Origin: Symbiodinium kawagutii
Lineage: Eukaryota; Sar; Dinophyceae; Suessiales; Symbiodiniaceae
DNA length: 64,000 nt
Direction: 5' to 3'
Assembly: GCA_009767595.1 (NCBI GenBank)
Contig: VSDK01004377.1
Location: 88,455-152,454, forward strand
Shown: piece by piece, positions 10,861 to 22,900 of the stretch
Numbering within the stretch: the first letter of the stretch is position 1
Layout of the letters: each line of letters opens with the position of its first letter
Program-made: the position numbers and the translations under genes
Notes under the pieces: generated by a model
The model's database searches: none
What the model was told of the DNA's origin: nothing
The model's input: the letters and a program-made list of their open reading frames with translations, nothing else

Positions 10861-11113
10861 GCCATATTATCAATATCAAAGGATCGATCACCTCCGCAAT
10901 CATTCGCATATCGGATGCTTTATGATCTTTATGAATACGGATTCCCCATGAACAACAGTTGTGGTTGGAATTGAAAAATCTTGTTGGTGTTTGTTATCAA
11001 CCACCATTCTGAACCACAACCACCATCATGAACCATCATCAACCAAGACCCTGAACAAGAATCAGCATGCGACACCAGCTGTCATCCCTAGCGTTACCAA
11101 GTCATAGGACCAC

Positions 11114-11182
11114 CTTGCGGATGCCAACGGTGTTACCATCCGTTGAGTTCACTGCGGGCCCAGAATGGATGGCCAGAATCAC
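11114..11182 (-). CDS. Small minus-strand exon, 23 codons
   Basis: Delimited by CTGCAG acceptor and AAG/GTGGTC donor. The minus strand reads VILAIHSGPAVNSTDGNTVG then IRK. Exactly 69 nt in phase 0. Product unknown. Confidence 0.55.
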
Positions 11183-11778
11183 CTGCAGGTAGTCTTATTC
11201 CCCACAAACATCAGCCTACAAGGTCGATCCACTGAGTCTCATAGCCTATACTAAGACTATAAGCTCTGTAAAGGTGTACCAGTGTAAACTCTACAATCAT
11301 CACCCGGTTCAGTCTATAAGCTCTGCAACCATCACCCAACCAAGTTTGCAGCAACACTCAAATATTTTGGGTGTTTGGTGGTGATCCGCTGCTGGCATTT
11401 GACAACATGAGAAATCTCAAAAGGGGCAGCCCCCAAGGGCAGCCCCCACACAAATCCAGGTTGGTCTGGCTGGTTTATAACCGGGCACGCTTACAACAAA
11501 TCAAAGGACCGGCTGACTGCTGTCATTGCCAGTAGAATAGGGCATATCTTTTGTGTCCTATCTAATGTGTGCATAGGATGGTGTATCCCCTGGGATTCCA
11601 CCACCATTTAAAACAATGGTTGATCCGTTTTGGTAGATGCAACCCCCTTAGTCAAACAATGGATGTTGCAGCAGAAACCATTAAACAATTGTTGGAATAT
11701 GTTGGAATCCCAGGATATGCATCAAAAAAGTGTCCAGTTTTATCCTTCACAACATGCCCCATCCACACGGCGGCATAC

Positions 11779-11933
11779 CTTGGCCCTGCCTCCCGCTCTG
11801 CACCAGCCGATGTGTTGCCCCGCCCGATGCTGACGGTCATCCAATCTTCTGACGGCATGGCAAACTCCTGAGCAGCTGGGTCCAGGCGCCAGCCGTGGAC
11901 GGGACCTTTGGGTTTTGGATCATCGTGATCTGG
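11779..11933 (-). CDS. Minus-strand exon following introner B1
   Basis: Starts right after CCATAG of the family B terminal repeat and reads PDHDDPKPKGPVHGWRLDPA, AQEFAMPSEDWMTVSIGRG and NTSAGAEREAGP, ending at CCAAG/GTATGC (phase 2). The frame is in phase with the preceding exon (12039-12110) if the 105-nt element is removed. Product not recognised. Confidence 0.6.
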
Positions 11934-12042
11934 CTATGGATCACTATTAATCAACCAACTAATGGAGGATTTACCAACAATAATAAGGGAAAACAATGGT
12001 TAATTATGGGGAACCAGGGGTACGGGGTTTTGATCCACAGCC
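11932..12042 (-). mobile_element. Family B introner-like element, copy B1
   Basis: An element of 111 bp. Read on the minus strand it begins GGCT/GTGGATCAAAACCCC and ends TTAATAGTGATCCATAG/CC, giving a GT...AG intron of 105 nt (11934-12038) in phase 0. The two terminal repeats are inverted copies differing at the base that makes GT at one end and AT at the other. Confidence 0.85.
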
Positions 12043-12114
12043 TTGTGTTTTCGCAGAAATGCCACAGTGAGATATGCGAAGAACAAACATGTTTTGGGTA
12101 GATGAAAGGATGCC
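12039..12114 (-). CDS. Minus-strand exon preceding introner B1
   Basis: After a TATAG acceptor the minus strand reads GASFHLPKTCLFFAYLTVAF and LRKHKA, ending GGCT/GTGG at the element's 5' terminus. It joins in frame to PDHDDP.... The central hydrophobic stretch could be a membrane segment, but the exon is short. Confidence 0.4.
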
Positions 12115-12167
12115 CCCTATAAACAAACAGATTCTTCGGTAGCATGACAACCGGTGGGTCAGTTTGG

Positions 12168-12291
12168 TTTCGAGCTCGCCTTCAAGCTGATGATTTGCAC
12201 GTGGTATGGGGGCTTCTTCACATCCTGGGTATCCTCCTGGCTTTCACTGTGCCTGGCACGTGCTGGGCATGCTGCCACCGTGGGGTAGGTC
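12168..12291 (-). CDS. Minus-strand exon, unrecognised
   Basis: Follows TTCTAG; the minus strand reads TYPTVAACPARARHSESQED and TQDVKKPPYHVQIISLKASS. The 3' boundary is unclear. It lies 0.56 kb downstream of the J-domain exon and could be its next exon if the CAG/GTATAG at 12854 is a donor. Confidence 0.4.
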
Positions 12292-12853
12292 CTAGAACTG
12301 TACCTGTGACCATCGGCTGATTTGCGACGTGAATCACCAATCGGCATCCGTAAAACTGTTGGAGTTGGGATCAGGGTGAGTTTAGCCCGCTCGTTCCCAT
12401 TTGTCTCCATAAGTTTTGCATCTCAAACACGAATCGTGGAGGTCCATCCATATTGAATGTGGTGGTGGGAACATGAGAACGATCAAATTTCAGACGTACC
12501 AAACAACAAACCAAGGTCTTGAAACGAGTGGCAACTGGAAAAACTTGTCACTCTCCCCGACACGTGTCGGTGAAATCGGCAACTGAACCATCATTGAATG
12601 GGTCCATCAGCACAGGTATACCCCGAACTATTGGGGAAGATCAATCGTGACATGGGTTTACATAATGGCGTGAAAACGCCCGAACAAACTCCAGGTGATA
12701 TCACCACTCACAATCGTTAAAAAACTATTCAGGGACGCTAGCTGCGCCCAATGGTTAGTTGTCTGCAGTTGGGACGAGTAACCACAGGTGTTTGGACACT
12801 GTTCATGCAGCGTCCTGGGAGACTAAACGGTCACCATCCCCTTGGTTAGCCTT

Positions 12854-14470
12854 CTATACCTGCGGGATCCTGCGGGATTTGTAGTTCATCATTCGGTGAA
12901 GAATCGGACCATCATTTTTTCTTCGATTTTGCGCACCGAGACTTGCTTGGTTCCTAAATCGATGAACCATTGCTTCAGTTTCCAGTTTCGTAGCTGCTTC
13001 CATGGCCATCTCGGGTCCGTTCAACGAGTATATCTTTTGCAGGCTCATGAAATCCTCAGAGGCCTCCTCGGATGAAGACCTCATGGGCCCCGTGCAGTCG
13101 GAGTTCAGAGCCGCAAAATAACACCTTTCTTTACCTAGACCGAAATCCACCCACGCTGCGTCGATGCCTTCTGGAAGGCCATTGGGCAATTTGAAGGTCC
13201 TTTGCCATCTTGTGAGGCGCTGCAGCAGTCTCTGCGCACGCCGCCTATTCCGCCTGCATTGAGCTTGGGCTTCACGTTTCGCGGCAGCAAGGCTTTTGCG
13301 CTCTTTTGACATTGAAAGGGATTCTTGTCGCAATTGATTCATGATCTCACGAGCAGACTTCCGGTCGCCTTCCCTCAAAACACGACAAATCCTCGCTTGA
13401 GCCTGAAGCACCCACTCCAAATCTGGTGTGCATAACAGCCGCTGCTTGATACGAGACCCTTGGTGGTTCATCTCATGCTCCAGAGTCTTAAAATTGATCG
13501 TGAGACTGAACATGAGTTTCGGTCTGGATCCTCCTTGTTCGAGGTGGTCTTTGAAAGAAGAGTCGAGAGCTGCAAGTATGCGAGAATGAGAGTCGTCGGG
13601 CCCTTCTTTCGGCGGTTCCTCCAGAATCCTCAAAGCCACATGCCGGAATCTGGTTAAGCAAATGTGCCAATCGATTGCTTCCTCTAAGCTGGAAGTGCTT
13701 GGAGATGCAACCTCCAGGAAATTGAAAGACATCCTGCAGCAAAATCTGTCTCTGTCGCTCCCCACTTTGAAAATATGGCGCTGAAGCTTGGGCACGTTAC
13801 CAGGTTTTCTCGCTGCGGGTATGTCTGCAATACATTTCAGTCGTCTTTTGGCTCGAGGTGCTTTAGGGCCTTGAGGGGTGCCTTTCGGGCCATGTCGGTC
13901 GTGGGCAAAGACCTTCTGTGAACGCTCAGCACTGATGCTGCAACTTCCAACTTCAAGAATTGCGGTCACAAGGCGCCAGGAAAATTTCCGAAACCAAGAC
14001 TCTTCCAACTGCTCTTCGGGCGCTTCGGCTGCTTGCAGGAGGCCCTGCCATGCCATGTTAGCTTGGTCTGCCATATCCCATGCGGTTGCATTGGTACCTG
14101 CTGCTTGAGGCGGAGCTGGTCCAGGGCGTTTCCTTTCCGGCCGTTCTTTGGGCCGTTTGTTGGGCCGTTCCTCGGCCGGTTGCGTGGGTTCTTCCACCTT
14201 TCGCTTCACTTTGGTGACTGCATGTGCTTTCGATGGCAGTGAGATGCCATCGCTATCATTTCGCTGCGTCAGCTGAGCATCGTACTTGGCACGCTCAATC
14301 GGATCTGACAGTGCAGTGAAGGCACCAATGACCTTCAAGAAGGAATCATGATCACCACCCTTGTCCGGATGTGTTTCCAAAGCTCTTCGTTTGTAAGCTG
14401 CTCTGATCTCTCCATCGGTGCTGGTTCGCAAAATGCCCAGTGTCTTGTACAAATCGCGTTTGGGCGCCAT
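12854..14470 (-). CDS. J-domain (DnaJ/Hsp40 class III) protein
   Basis: A single open frame of 538 codons from the ATG at 14470; an in-frame ATG eight codons upstream is less likely because MAPKRDLYKTLGI is the natural N-terminus of a J domain. Counting from that Met, residues 5-70 form a J domain: DLYKTLGI, the helix II segment AAYKRRALETHPDKGG with the HPD tripeptide that stimulates Hsp70 ATPase activity, and FTALSDPIERAKYD. There is no Gly/Phe region or zinc-finger, hence class III (C). Residues of about 85-125 are a basic, proline-rich low-complexity region (RPNKRPKERPERKRPG), a plausible nuclear signal. About residues 360-420 form a very basic predicted coiled coil (AKREAQAQCRRNRRRAQRLL). 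The rest is not recognised. The frame stops in CAG/GTATAG, so the last codons could instead be a 5' splice site leading to further exons. A 1.6-kb uninterrupted exon is unusual for this intron-rich locus. Likely an Hsp70 co-chaperone; client unknown. Confidence 0.85.
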   Translation of the reverse strand: MAPKRDLYKTLGILRTSTDGEIRAAYKRRALETHPDKGGDHDSFLKVIGAFTALSDPIERAKYDAQLTQRNDSDGISLPSKAHAVTKVKRKVEEPTQPAEERPNKRPKERPERKRPGPAPPQAAGTNATAWDMADQANMAWQGLLQAAEAPEEQLEESWFRKFSWRLVTAILEVGSCSISAERSQKVFAHDRHGPKGTPQGPKAPRAKRRLKCIADIPAARKPGNVPKLQRHIFKVGSDRDRFCCRMSFNFLEVASPSTSSLEEAIDWHICLTRFRHVALRILEEPPKEGPDDSHSRILAALDSSFKDHLEQGGSRPKLMFSLTINFKTLEHEMNHQGSRIKQRLLCTPDLEWVLQAQARICRVLREGDRKSAREIMNQLRQESLSMSKERKSLAAAKREAQAQCRRNRRRAQRLLQRLTRWQRTFKLPNGLPEGIDAAWVDFGLGKERCYFAALNSDCTGPMRSSSEEASEDFMSLQKIYSLNGPEMAMEAATKLETEAMVHRFRNQASLGAQNRRKNDGPILHRMMNYKSRRIPQV

Positions 14471-14519
14471 GATGGACCACCGGCTGCCATTCAAGTGAGC
14501 CGCTGGAAATAGCTAGCGG

Positions 14520-15365
14520 ATCCAGTGACGTCAGGAACCACAGCCAGCCGGTTCGAACTCAAGCATCGTTAATCATTCATGATCATCATGAGCCATCAGG
14601 TAACTAATCCATCAATGAACCAATGTAGCTTGGTTGTTATCCGTTACTGATCAACATAACCAACAGTCCTCAGCAATTCAACCATTGAGAAACTGTTGAC
14701 AAGCATGAATTCTGTTGGTTTATTGACCTTGACTAATTGGCTAAGTATGATTCACCATGGTTGACAATGGTTCACCCGGTCCAATTTCACCATTGAGTAA
14801 CCTTGAATCTGAATTCACCATCAACTAGCCATCAACTAATCATTGATTTACCATCAAGTCACCATGAATCAACATTCACCATCACCTTCAATCAACCAAC
14901 AACACTCAATGCAGCATCTTGATTCTTAGTCATGTTCTGAGAATTATATGCCTACCCTGTGGTCCTGTTGATCCTCGGCAATCCCCTGGCTGCTTATTTC
15001 TCCAGCCACAAGAAGCTTCTACTCGATCTCCACCTTGATGCCCAGCAATCTCTGTTGATTCCTGGTGGTTGGTAATATCTCCTCCCTGGTTGTGAGTTAT
15101 AATCAAACCGGTTCCCCAGTGGAGAACATCGGTCAACCAACCGGCATCAACCAGCCACCTCAAATATTAGGACACACAAAAAGGTCGATCAAACCGCCAA
15201 CAGCTGTAGTTGTTTAAGTTTTAACATTAACTTCGTTGATTATCCCGGATTTTGCTAATCATCCCCATAGATAACGGCTAATAACCCAGGTGCATCCCTG
15301 GTACATCCCTGGTAGATCATCCCCGGTGGATCATCCCCGGTGGATCCCAGGTCGATCCCTGGTCG
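14520..15365. other. Non-coding spacer between the J-protein and methyltransferase genes
   Basis: AACCATCATTAACC-type low-complexity sequence (14560-14930). A GC-richer patch at about 14945-15070 is open in two minus frames and might hold the last exon of the methyltransferase gene (a CATCAAG acceptor in the right phase is present), but it is not supported well enough to call. 15285-15365 has short GATCCCTGGT-type tandem words. Confidence 0.4.
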
Positions 15366-15368
15366 CAC

Positions 15369-15475
15369 CTGCACAGCTTCCACAGCAAGCGCGGCGCTCC
15401 AGGCTTCAGCACGTTGTCTGCTACCACGCAGGCGCCGGGCGCCAGCAGCTTGCGCTCTTCCAGGACCGTGAGGTC
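15369..15475 (-). CDS. COMT-like exon with ADNVLKPGAP motif
   Basis: CTGCCAG acceptor; the minus strand reads DLTVLEERKLLAPGACVVAD and NVLKPGAPRLLWKLCR, ending TGCAG/GTGCGA. LLAPG, VVADN and PGAP are hallmark segments of catechol O-methyltransferases; the Asp-Asn pair helps bind the divalent metal. Confidence 0.85.
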
Positions 15476-16662
15476 CTGGCAGGTGGTGAACACGTGGTTA
15501 AACAGGTGGTCAGTAGGTGGTGCTTCATAGGAAGTAACCACCCTGTTTAAACATGTGGTGCTTAGTGATAGTGGTTCATGGGATTGATGATTCATAGGTG
15601 GCTAATCATCAATAGATGATTAATGATAGTGGTTCATGGGATTGACTATGGTTGATTAATGGGATTGATTGTGGTTAAAAACCAAGTAAACATGTGATAG
15701 GTGGTTAGTAGGTGGTAAACAAAAGGTGGTTAAGAAATGGTGGTTGATAATGGTGGTTAATGATAGAGGTTAATGGGATTGACTATGGTTCATGGGATTG
15801 ACTATGGTTAAAGATTGGTTATATGGGATTGACTCTGGTTTAAACATGTGGTTCATTGTGGCTGATAGGTACTGATAGGAAGCAACTGGGGGGTTACAGT
15901 ATATAGGGGATTAGGGATCACGGTGGTTATAATCGTTTCTCTTGATGAAAACTATGGATTTTCTGTGATTAATCAACTTTGCTTAAACATGTGATTACTA
16001 GTGGTTAATGGTAGGGGAGGTTATAACTGGTGGTTTTATAGAAATACCATGGGAATTTCTGTGGTTGACTGTGGTTAAACATGTGGTTAACAGTGGTCAA
16101 CAGTGGTTAATAGTAGATACTCAATAATCAGCAACTATAGGGGTAGTTATACCATGGTTCTTTTATGGATATAAATGGTTAATAGTCAAGGTTATACATG
16201 GCTAGTTAACAATGGTTATTGATGTTATTGTTAATAATGATTGTTTATGGTTGATTTCAAGGGATAACAAGCACTTATCATAGGGACCAACTAGAACTGG
16301 TTGGTGTTGGTAGGGCTGGGTCATTGAATGTACCTTTGAACTGGTCAAAAAATCGCATGTGAAAAAACAGCTGGGGAATTTTCAAACCACTCCGGCTGCC
16401 ATGAATACAGTCCTCGTCATAACGCGAGCCACGCTGATCCATAAAAACCGCGCGAAACTGTGCGGTGGATGGCCAGGTCGGCAGCAGGGTCTTGCTGTGA
16501 CCAATGTGGATTCGGATCTCCTCCGACGTGACTCCTCCGGCTCCGGATGCCCATAGACCCGGTGTACTGGGTAGGTTGTTCATTAAAGAGATGTTGTTGT
16601 TGAAGGTGTAGTATTTGTAGTAGTAACAGACGCAGGAGCAGGAGCAGTAGCAGTAGCAGTAG

Positions 16663-16716
<54 letters not shown>

Positions 16717-16764
16717 CAGTAGTAGTAGTAGTAGCAGTAGGAGTAGGAGTAGTAGTAGAAGTAA

Positions 16765-16800
<36 letters not shown>

Positions 16801-16916
16801 CAGTAGTAGTAGTAGTAGCAGTAGGAGTAGGAGTAGTAGTAGAAGTAATAGTAGTAGTAGTAGTAGTAGCAGTAGTAGTAGTAGTAGNNNNNNNNNNNNN
16901 NNNNNNNNNNNNNNNN

Positions 16917-16995
<79 letters not shown>

Positions 16996-19900
16996 TAGTT
17001 GTTGTTGTTGATGATGATGATGATGTTGTTGTTCAAATGAACAAACTATGAGAAACAACATGCCGGAAAACTTTGTGTCATCTCAGCAGTAATTTCACAA
17101 CACTATATAATACTACATATCACCTCACAATCTTCCAAAGATCTGTAACCCACCACGTGCACGCCACAGACTCCTGCAGCTTTCAACACATTGCACGCCA
17201 CCGCTGCGTGAATGGGGTCGGCCTCCAAACTGTGGATCTGCAGCCCACTGCGGTGGCAAGACTCTACCGACAGGAGCATCCGCAAAGCGGAATAACCTTA
17301 GCCGTTGACTCAGGGGCAAGCACAACCCATTGGTGGTTGGTAAGGCTAAGAATGGTTTAGGGCCGGTAAAAAACTAGTATTTAACACTAACAAGCAACAA
17401 CATACAACAGCAACCAACCACAACAGCAAACAGCAGCAATAGCGCCAGCAGCAGCACCACCGAAAATAACATGAACAAGCCAAGACACAATATCTTGTGT
17501 GTGTTGGTGGTAAGATATGTAGAAACACATCGAACATCCTGCTCCTGATTGTTCATTACCATCCCCGATCTGTTCATTACCATCTCCCCAACCTACACCA
17601 AGCATTTAATGATAATCATGTGATCTCACAACATGGCTTCCCCCCAACTAAATCAATCGATTCATATTACAAAATCATCAAGTTACAATAGCTCTCGCCA
17701 AGCTAATTCCAACAAATCATGCTATAAAAACCAGAAATTAACTAAAGAACAACAGCTCTCCCCCAACTGAACGCAGGTTGGGTGACCTTTTGAGGATTCT
17801 CTCCCCCAACTGAACGCAAGATTTTGAACCGATCGGGGGAGGAACCACTACTGAGTGTAGCCATGGCCAATAGACAATGTATAGAGAATTTCAGCATCAT
17901 AACTGCCAATCTAATTGCCAATGTAATCTCATTCATTGCCAATAAAAGCTCATCACATTTCATCCCAGTTTACAACATGTTTTCAGCATCACTTTCTGCA
18001 GCCGCCGATCATGGCACACCTCAGAACCTGTCGTGGCGGCCCCTCCTAGCACGCCGGGCCACCGCAATATGTCCCGATCTCCAGGATCTTCGCTGGACGA
18101 ACAGCAGCCACTCCGGCCACTACGGCTTCCAGGACCTGGTACGGCGGCTGTGAATCAAGAACCAGCCATGATAACCAAGGAGAACCCAAGAGAGGTTTAT
18201 CATGAAAAATGGTTTATCATGATAATAACCAAGGTTATCATAACCAAGGTGATCATATGTTATCATAACCAAGGTTACTATGATGACCAAGGAGAATCAT
18301 GAAAATTGATGGTTCATTGATGGTTTGGTTACCTGATGGCTAATGATGATCATCAATTTTCCAATAGTGGTTATCATGAAAAACATTGAAAACATGAACA
18401 TGGTTTATCATGACCCATTCAAATCGTGAACCAAATGGTTACTCAGAGATTTATCATGAAACACATGGATAAAAAAACATCCACGGGAAAACAAATGCTT
18501 TACCATCATTCTGACAAAACATGGAAAATGATTTAGCAGAGATGGAAAGACATTTGATTTGAATTGATTCACCATTGAGTAGTGGTGGCTGACAACCACG
18601 GCAAATTCTAAATAAATCACTATATTCACTGATCATGACGAATCAATAGGTGATCACATAAATCGTTGATACGTAACAGTAACAAAGGAATGGCTACTAG
18701 ACGGTTCATGAGTGGTCACTGAACGCTTCTTAAACGCTTGACAAATGGCGAACAAATGGGGGAATGAAACTGCAAGTTGAACTGTTTGATTTCAAGTTTG
18801 GTCAGCCAAAGGAATCAACATGAATCAACGATCAACAGCTGGTCTGGGGAATGCATGGAGCAACTAGAACTGCAGCAATTATGATCAGCCCGGTGTTTCA
18901 CATAAAGGGTTGATCAGCCAGTCTATGCATCATAGACATACTGACATGCTGTGTATCTAATAACATACAGTTTATGCAATTAATTAATTACGTCTCTTTA
19001 TCACCAACACTCATGAAAACTCAACAAACAGATGCGAAAGTGCAAAAAAGCCAAGAAACCAAATCACTCAAAAACAAAAAACAACAAATCAGTGAAACAA
19101 AATCACTCAAAAACATTTTAAACAAAATCAGCTGAAACGGTCCAGGCGCCTTGGCTTTCTGAGTTCCTGCCACCTTCAACCAGCGCTTGGACCTGGCGGA
19201 ACCGAAGCTTTCAATGGCTTCGCACACGCGGGTCACAGCGCCCGTCGCGGTCGCGCCCGTCGCCGTCGCCGTCGCGGAGGTCGTAACGACGTGACGCAGC
19301 AAGCGCAGCTCTTTGGAGTAGCGGTACAGGCCCTGCGGCTTCACCAGTCGGGGGTGAGTTGGCTATGGGTCAAGCAGGTAACCAACCAACTAAGGGGGAT
19401 TTCCACCAACAATAGGGAAAACAATGGTTAATGATAGGGGAATGATTGTTAATGATGGTTAATAGTTGATTAACCATCAGCCATTGCTACCTGCGGGCTT
19501 CAACGAACACAAGCCATTGATTGGTGGCTAGTAGCAATGGGCGGATAATAGTAGCAATGGTCCATCAATGAACCATCAATAAACCAGGTGGTTAATGATG
19601 GTTAATGATGGAGAACTGATGGTTATTCACCAGCATGATTGGTGGATGAACTGATGATTGGTGGTGTTCATTAACCATCATGAACCATGAATGAACCACC
19701 AATCATCAGTTCATCCATGGAAGTTGAGTTATCCGTGGATGATTGATGGTTGATGGTGATTTGATGGTTGGCGGTGAACTGATGGTTCGCTGATGGCTTA
19801 TTGATGGTTATTGTTATTGATGGTTAATGAAATAAGTAGCTAATTGATAGTTCGTGATGGATGATTGGAGGTTAATTGATGCTTAATGATGGTGATTTGA

Positions 19901-22900
19901 CTGTTAGTTGGGTTGTGAACTGATGGCTAATTGATGGTTAAACTACCTAGTGGTTTATTGGCAAATAATGTTGCTTAATCCAAATCAGTTGAGTTGAGTT
20001 GAGTCCAACTGAGCTACATAATGGCAGCTTCCTGGTCAATTGATTCTTAGTGATGGTGAAGCAACAGTTGATTGCTGGTGCCATTGGCGGTTATTCAAAA
20101 ACAGTCCCTGAAATCAAAAGGTCAACTTGCCAATCCTTCAAACTGATATTTCATAAAGAAGGAGCTATTCACCATTGGACTTGGATTGAGGGCGAGATGG
20201 ATCAAGCATCTGCTGCAAGCAGTTTCTCAGCACCCGTCCTGTCTACTTCCACGGGAGGAGATGGCCACGCTGGGCGGAGTCACATGCGGATGTCGATAAG
20301 CAGCGGCACCAAGCAATGCAGCCTGCAACTGCTGAAGCAACTGCTGTGGCGGTGCCACTCCATCCACCAGTGCATGCGCCAGCATCGAAAATGCTGCTAC
20401 CTCAACGCTGAACCCAGCAGCGACTTTCATATCAAGCAGCTGATTCATCAATATTGATCGACCACCCGCCTGCTTACAGTATTCTCCAACATATTTTTTG
20501 CCTGGGGAATAGTCTTCACATTTCAGTTGAAAAACACAATTTGAAGGCTTTCTTTTTTGGTTTCAACTTAACCATCTTGGACAAACATGATGTTGGCACA
20601 CTTTGACAATCCCTGACCTCCACTTCAGGTATCTCTTCAACTACACTCAGCACTGCTGCCAGTGCATGTGAGCTTGGAGGATAACTTGACCGTTCCAAAG
20701 AGGATAGGAGTTCCAATGCCCATGGCCACATGCTTGATTGACAACAGGCCAACACGGCAGCACTGGCGCTTGCAGTGTCCATCCCAAAACGCTCTACTCG
20801 CAGCGTGAACAACAACATGGCAGCCTTCCAATCGCTGCCTGAGCACACCAGCGCAAAGCAACATATTGCTATGGGAACCGTAGATGATCTTGGCAGATCA
20901 GAATTGTTTACAAAAGAAACATGGAGATTTAAATGAATTTTAACAACTATCAATTTAAACAAACTGCAATACCCTGAGTCTTGAGGTCTCAACCAGGCTT
21001 ATCCTCATTTGTTTGTTGCTCATCTACGCCTATGCATGATGTGTGTCAATATGCCATGCTTGTATATGCATATGCACAGCTGGCACATGCAGCATCACAA
21101 TATGTGAATAATCGCTTTAATTGAGGTCCCGTGAGATCCAACAACCAACAAACCAACAGGATGACAGTGCAGAGCGACATTTCTCGCTGGAGCTCACCAA
21201 GGTATTGTAGAGCAAAGCATCTGGTGCCAACTGTCTCTGATCATTCTCTTGCAATGATTGCAGCGACCGTGGCCAATGTCCAGCTGATTCCAAGGTCTTT
21301 AGAAACGAACTGCAAGCCATGGCATCTGCTTTCAATGCGAATCTTCTGATCTTCTTCAAGAATTCCTGAAAGGATGCGGGACAAACTTGGAAACCTGGGA
21401 TCAAAGAAACACAACTGCGACCGACGAGGGACCAGAGTCATCGTTCATGAGTTGAATTTTTCTAGCACTCATCGAGACCGTGCGAGACCTGGTAATTGTG
21501 TTAGATCATGGTATGATCTGTATGTGGCTGTAGCTCTTACCAACACAAAATGACCACCAAAATGACACCAAAAACAGGTAGTGACCCTGGTAGATAATGA
21601 CATACTAGTAATCCTTACAGATGGTAGATTGTAGTCTTACAAGACCAATAGTGACTGAAAATCAACAAACCCAACTGGTTCTACCAGCAAGGAACCGATC
21701 CAACCAGCCCGGAACTTCTGCTGGGTAGCTTACCCAGAACGGTTGGTGTATCCATGAAATCCGAAAAACGGATGAGGCTCTCCCTTCCCTGGTTGACCCA
21801 CATGGTTTCACACAAATCGATGCTTGAGGAATATACCCAAGTATAGACCGTCGTCATAATTTGTCACTACCAGCCATCTTGAATATGATTACTAATATAT
21901 GAACAATTGATCTTACAAGTGGAACTTCTAATTATCAACAATCAGCTAGAATGTATTTCAACCATTCTAAACCTTTCCAACCAATCTTGACATTTACGAA
22001 GATTACACAACATATTCAACAAATAATAACCATGTAATCCAACCTTGATTCACCATGGATATTGAACAACATATTCAACATATCCAACCAATCTTGACAT
22101 CCATGCAATTTTGGACATTTTTGGACCACAAAGGGTAGATACGTCCGCCTTCAACCGAGCATCAACAGCTGTGGGCCATTGCACCGACTGCATCACAGCA
22201 CTAAGTCCCGGCAGCAATCGCGAACGACCTGCGGCACTTCTCAGCATCCAACCACTTGGGGTTGGTGCTGTTGATTCAGCTGCTAGTCGTTGGTGAACAA
22301 TGCTAATACTCGTTGATGATACTGGATATACCAACTAATATGTACTTCAACCATCATCAACCAATGAGTAGGTGGAATACATGTGGTGGGGTACATGTGC
22401 CTATTGTATGAATCACCGTGCGCACACAACGGATCATCCAACATAAGCCAATACTCCCCACAAACCACACTACGAGTGCCAACCATCAACCAGTGGTATT
22501 GGTCGGAGTTCATCACCCCTAGGGGTATACATCGAATCGAGCAATCAATGATCAAAGAGCCTTCACATTGGCTGAAAACCTGTGAGCCATCAAGCAAATA
22601 GCTCACACCCTATGTAGCATCAAGAAGGCCGCTAGGGCAACCCGTTTCAGTTCCAACTCACAAAGTCCTGCAACCAGCCTGTGTCATGTGTAGCTCAATT
22701 AAGTACTATGCAAAGAGTACTTACGTATGTACTGAGCGCAGGCACAGTTTGCTTGAAACATGATAGATGGTGATGGATGAGTGACAAGCAACAAGGATGC
22801 TCGTCAGCTATTGGAAGCAAGCTTTGTGAGATGTTCATCGGCCGTATGTCGTCCTATAGCTCAGGCGCAAATACCATACAATCATCAAAAAAAATGGAAA

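Noticed and set aside
12180-12290. Plus-strand frame reading ICTWYGGFFTSWVSSWLSLC as a membrane-protein exon
   Set aside because: The minus-strand reading has an acceptor and fits the strand of its neighbours; the plus-strand hydrophobicity is likely the antisense effect.
16278-17061. Minus-strand poly-Tyr and poly-Leu frames of 214-252 codons
   Set aside because: Most of their length is the TAG microsatellite; only the last ~45 codons of one frame are real (the COMT-like exon).
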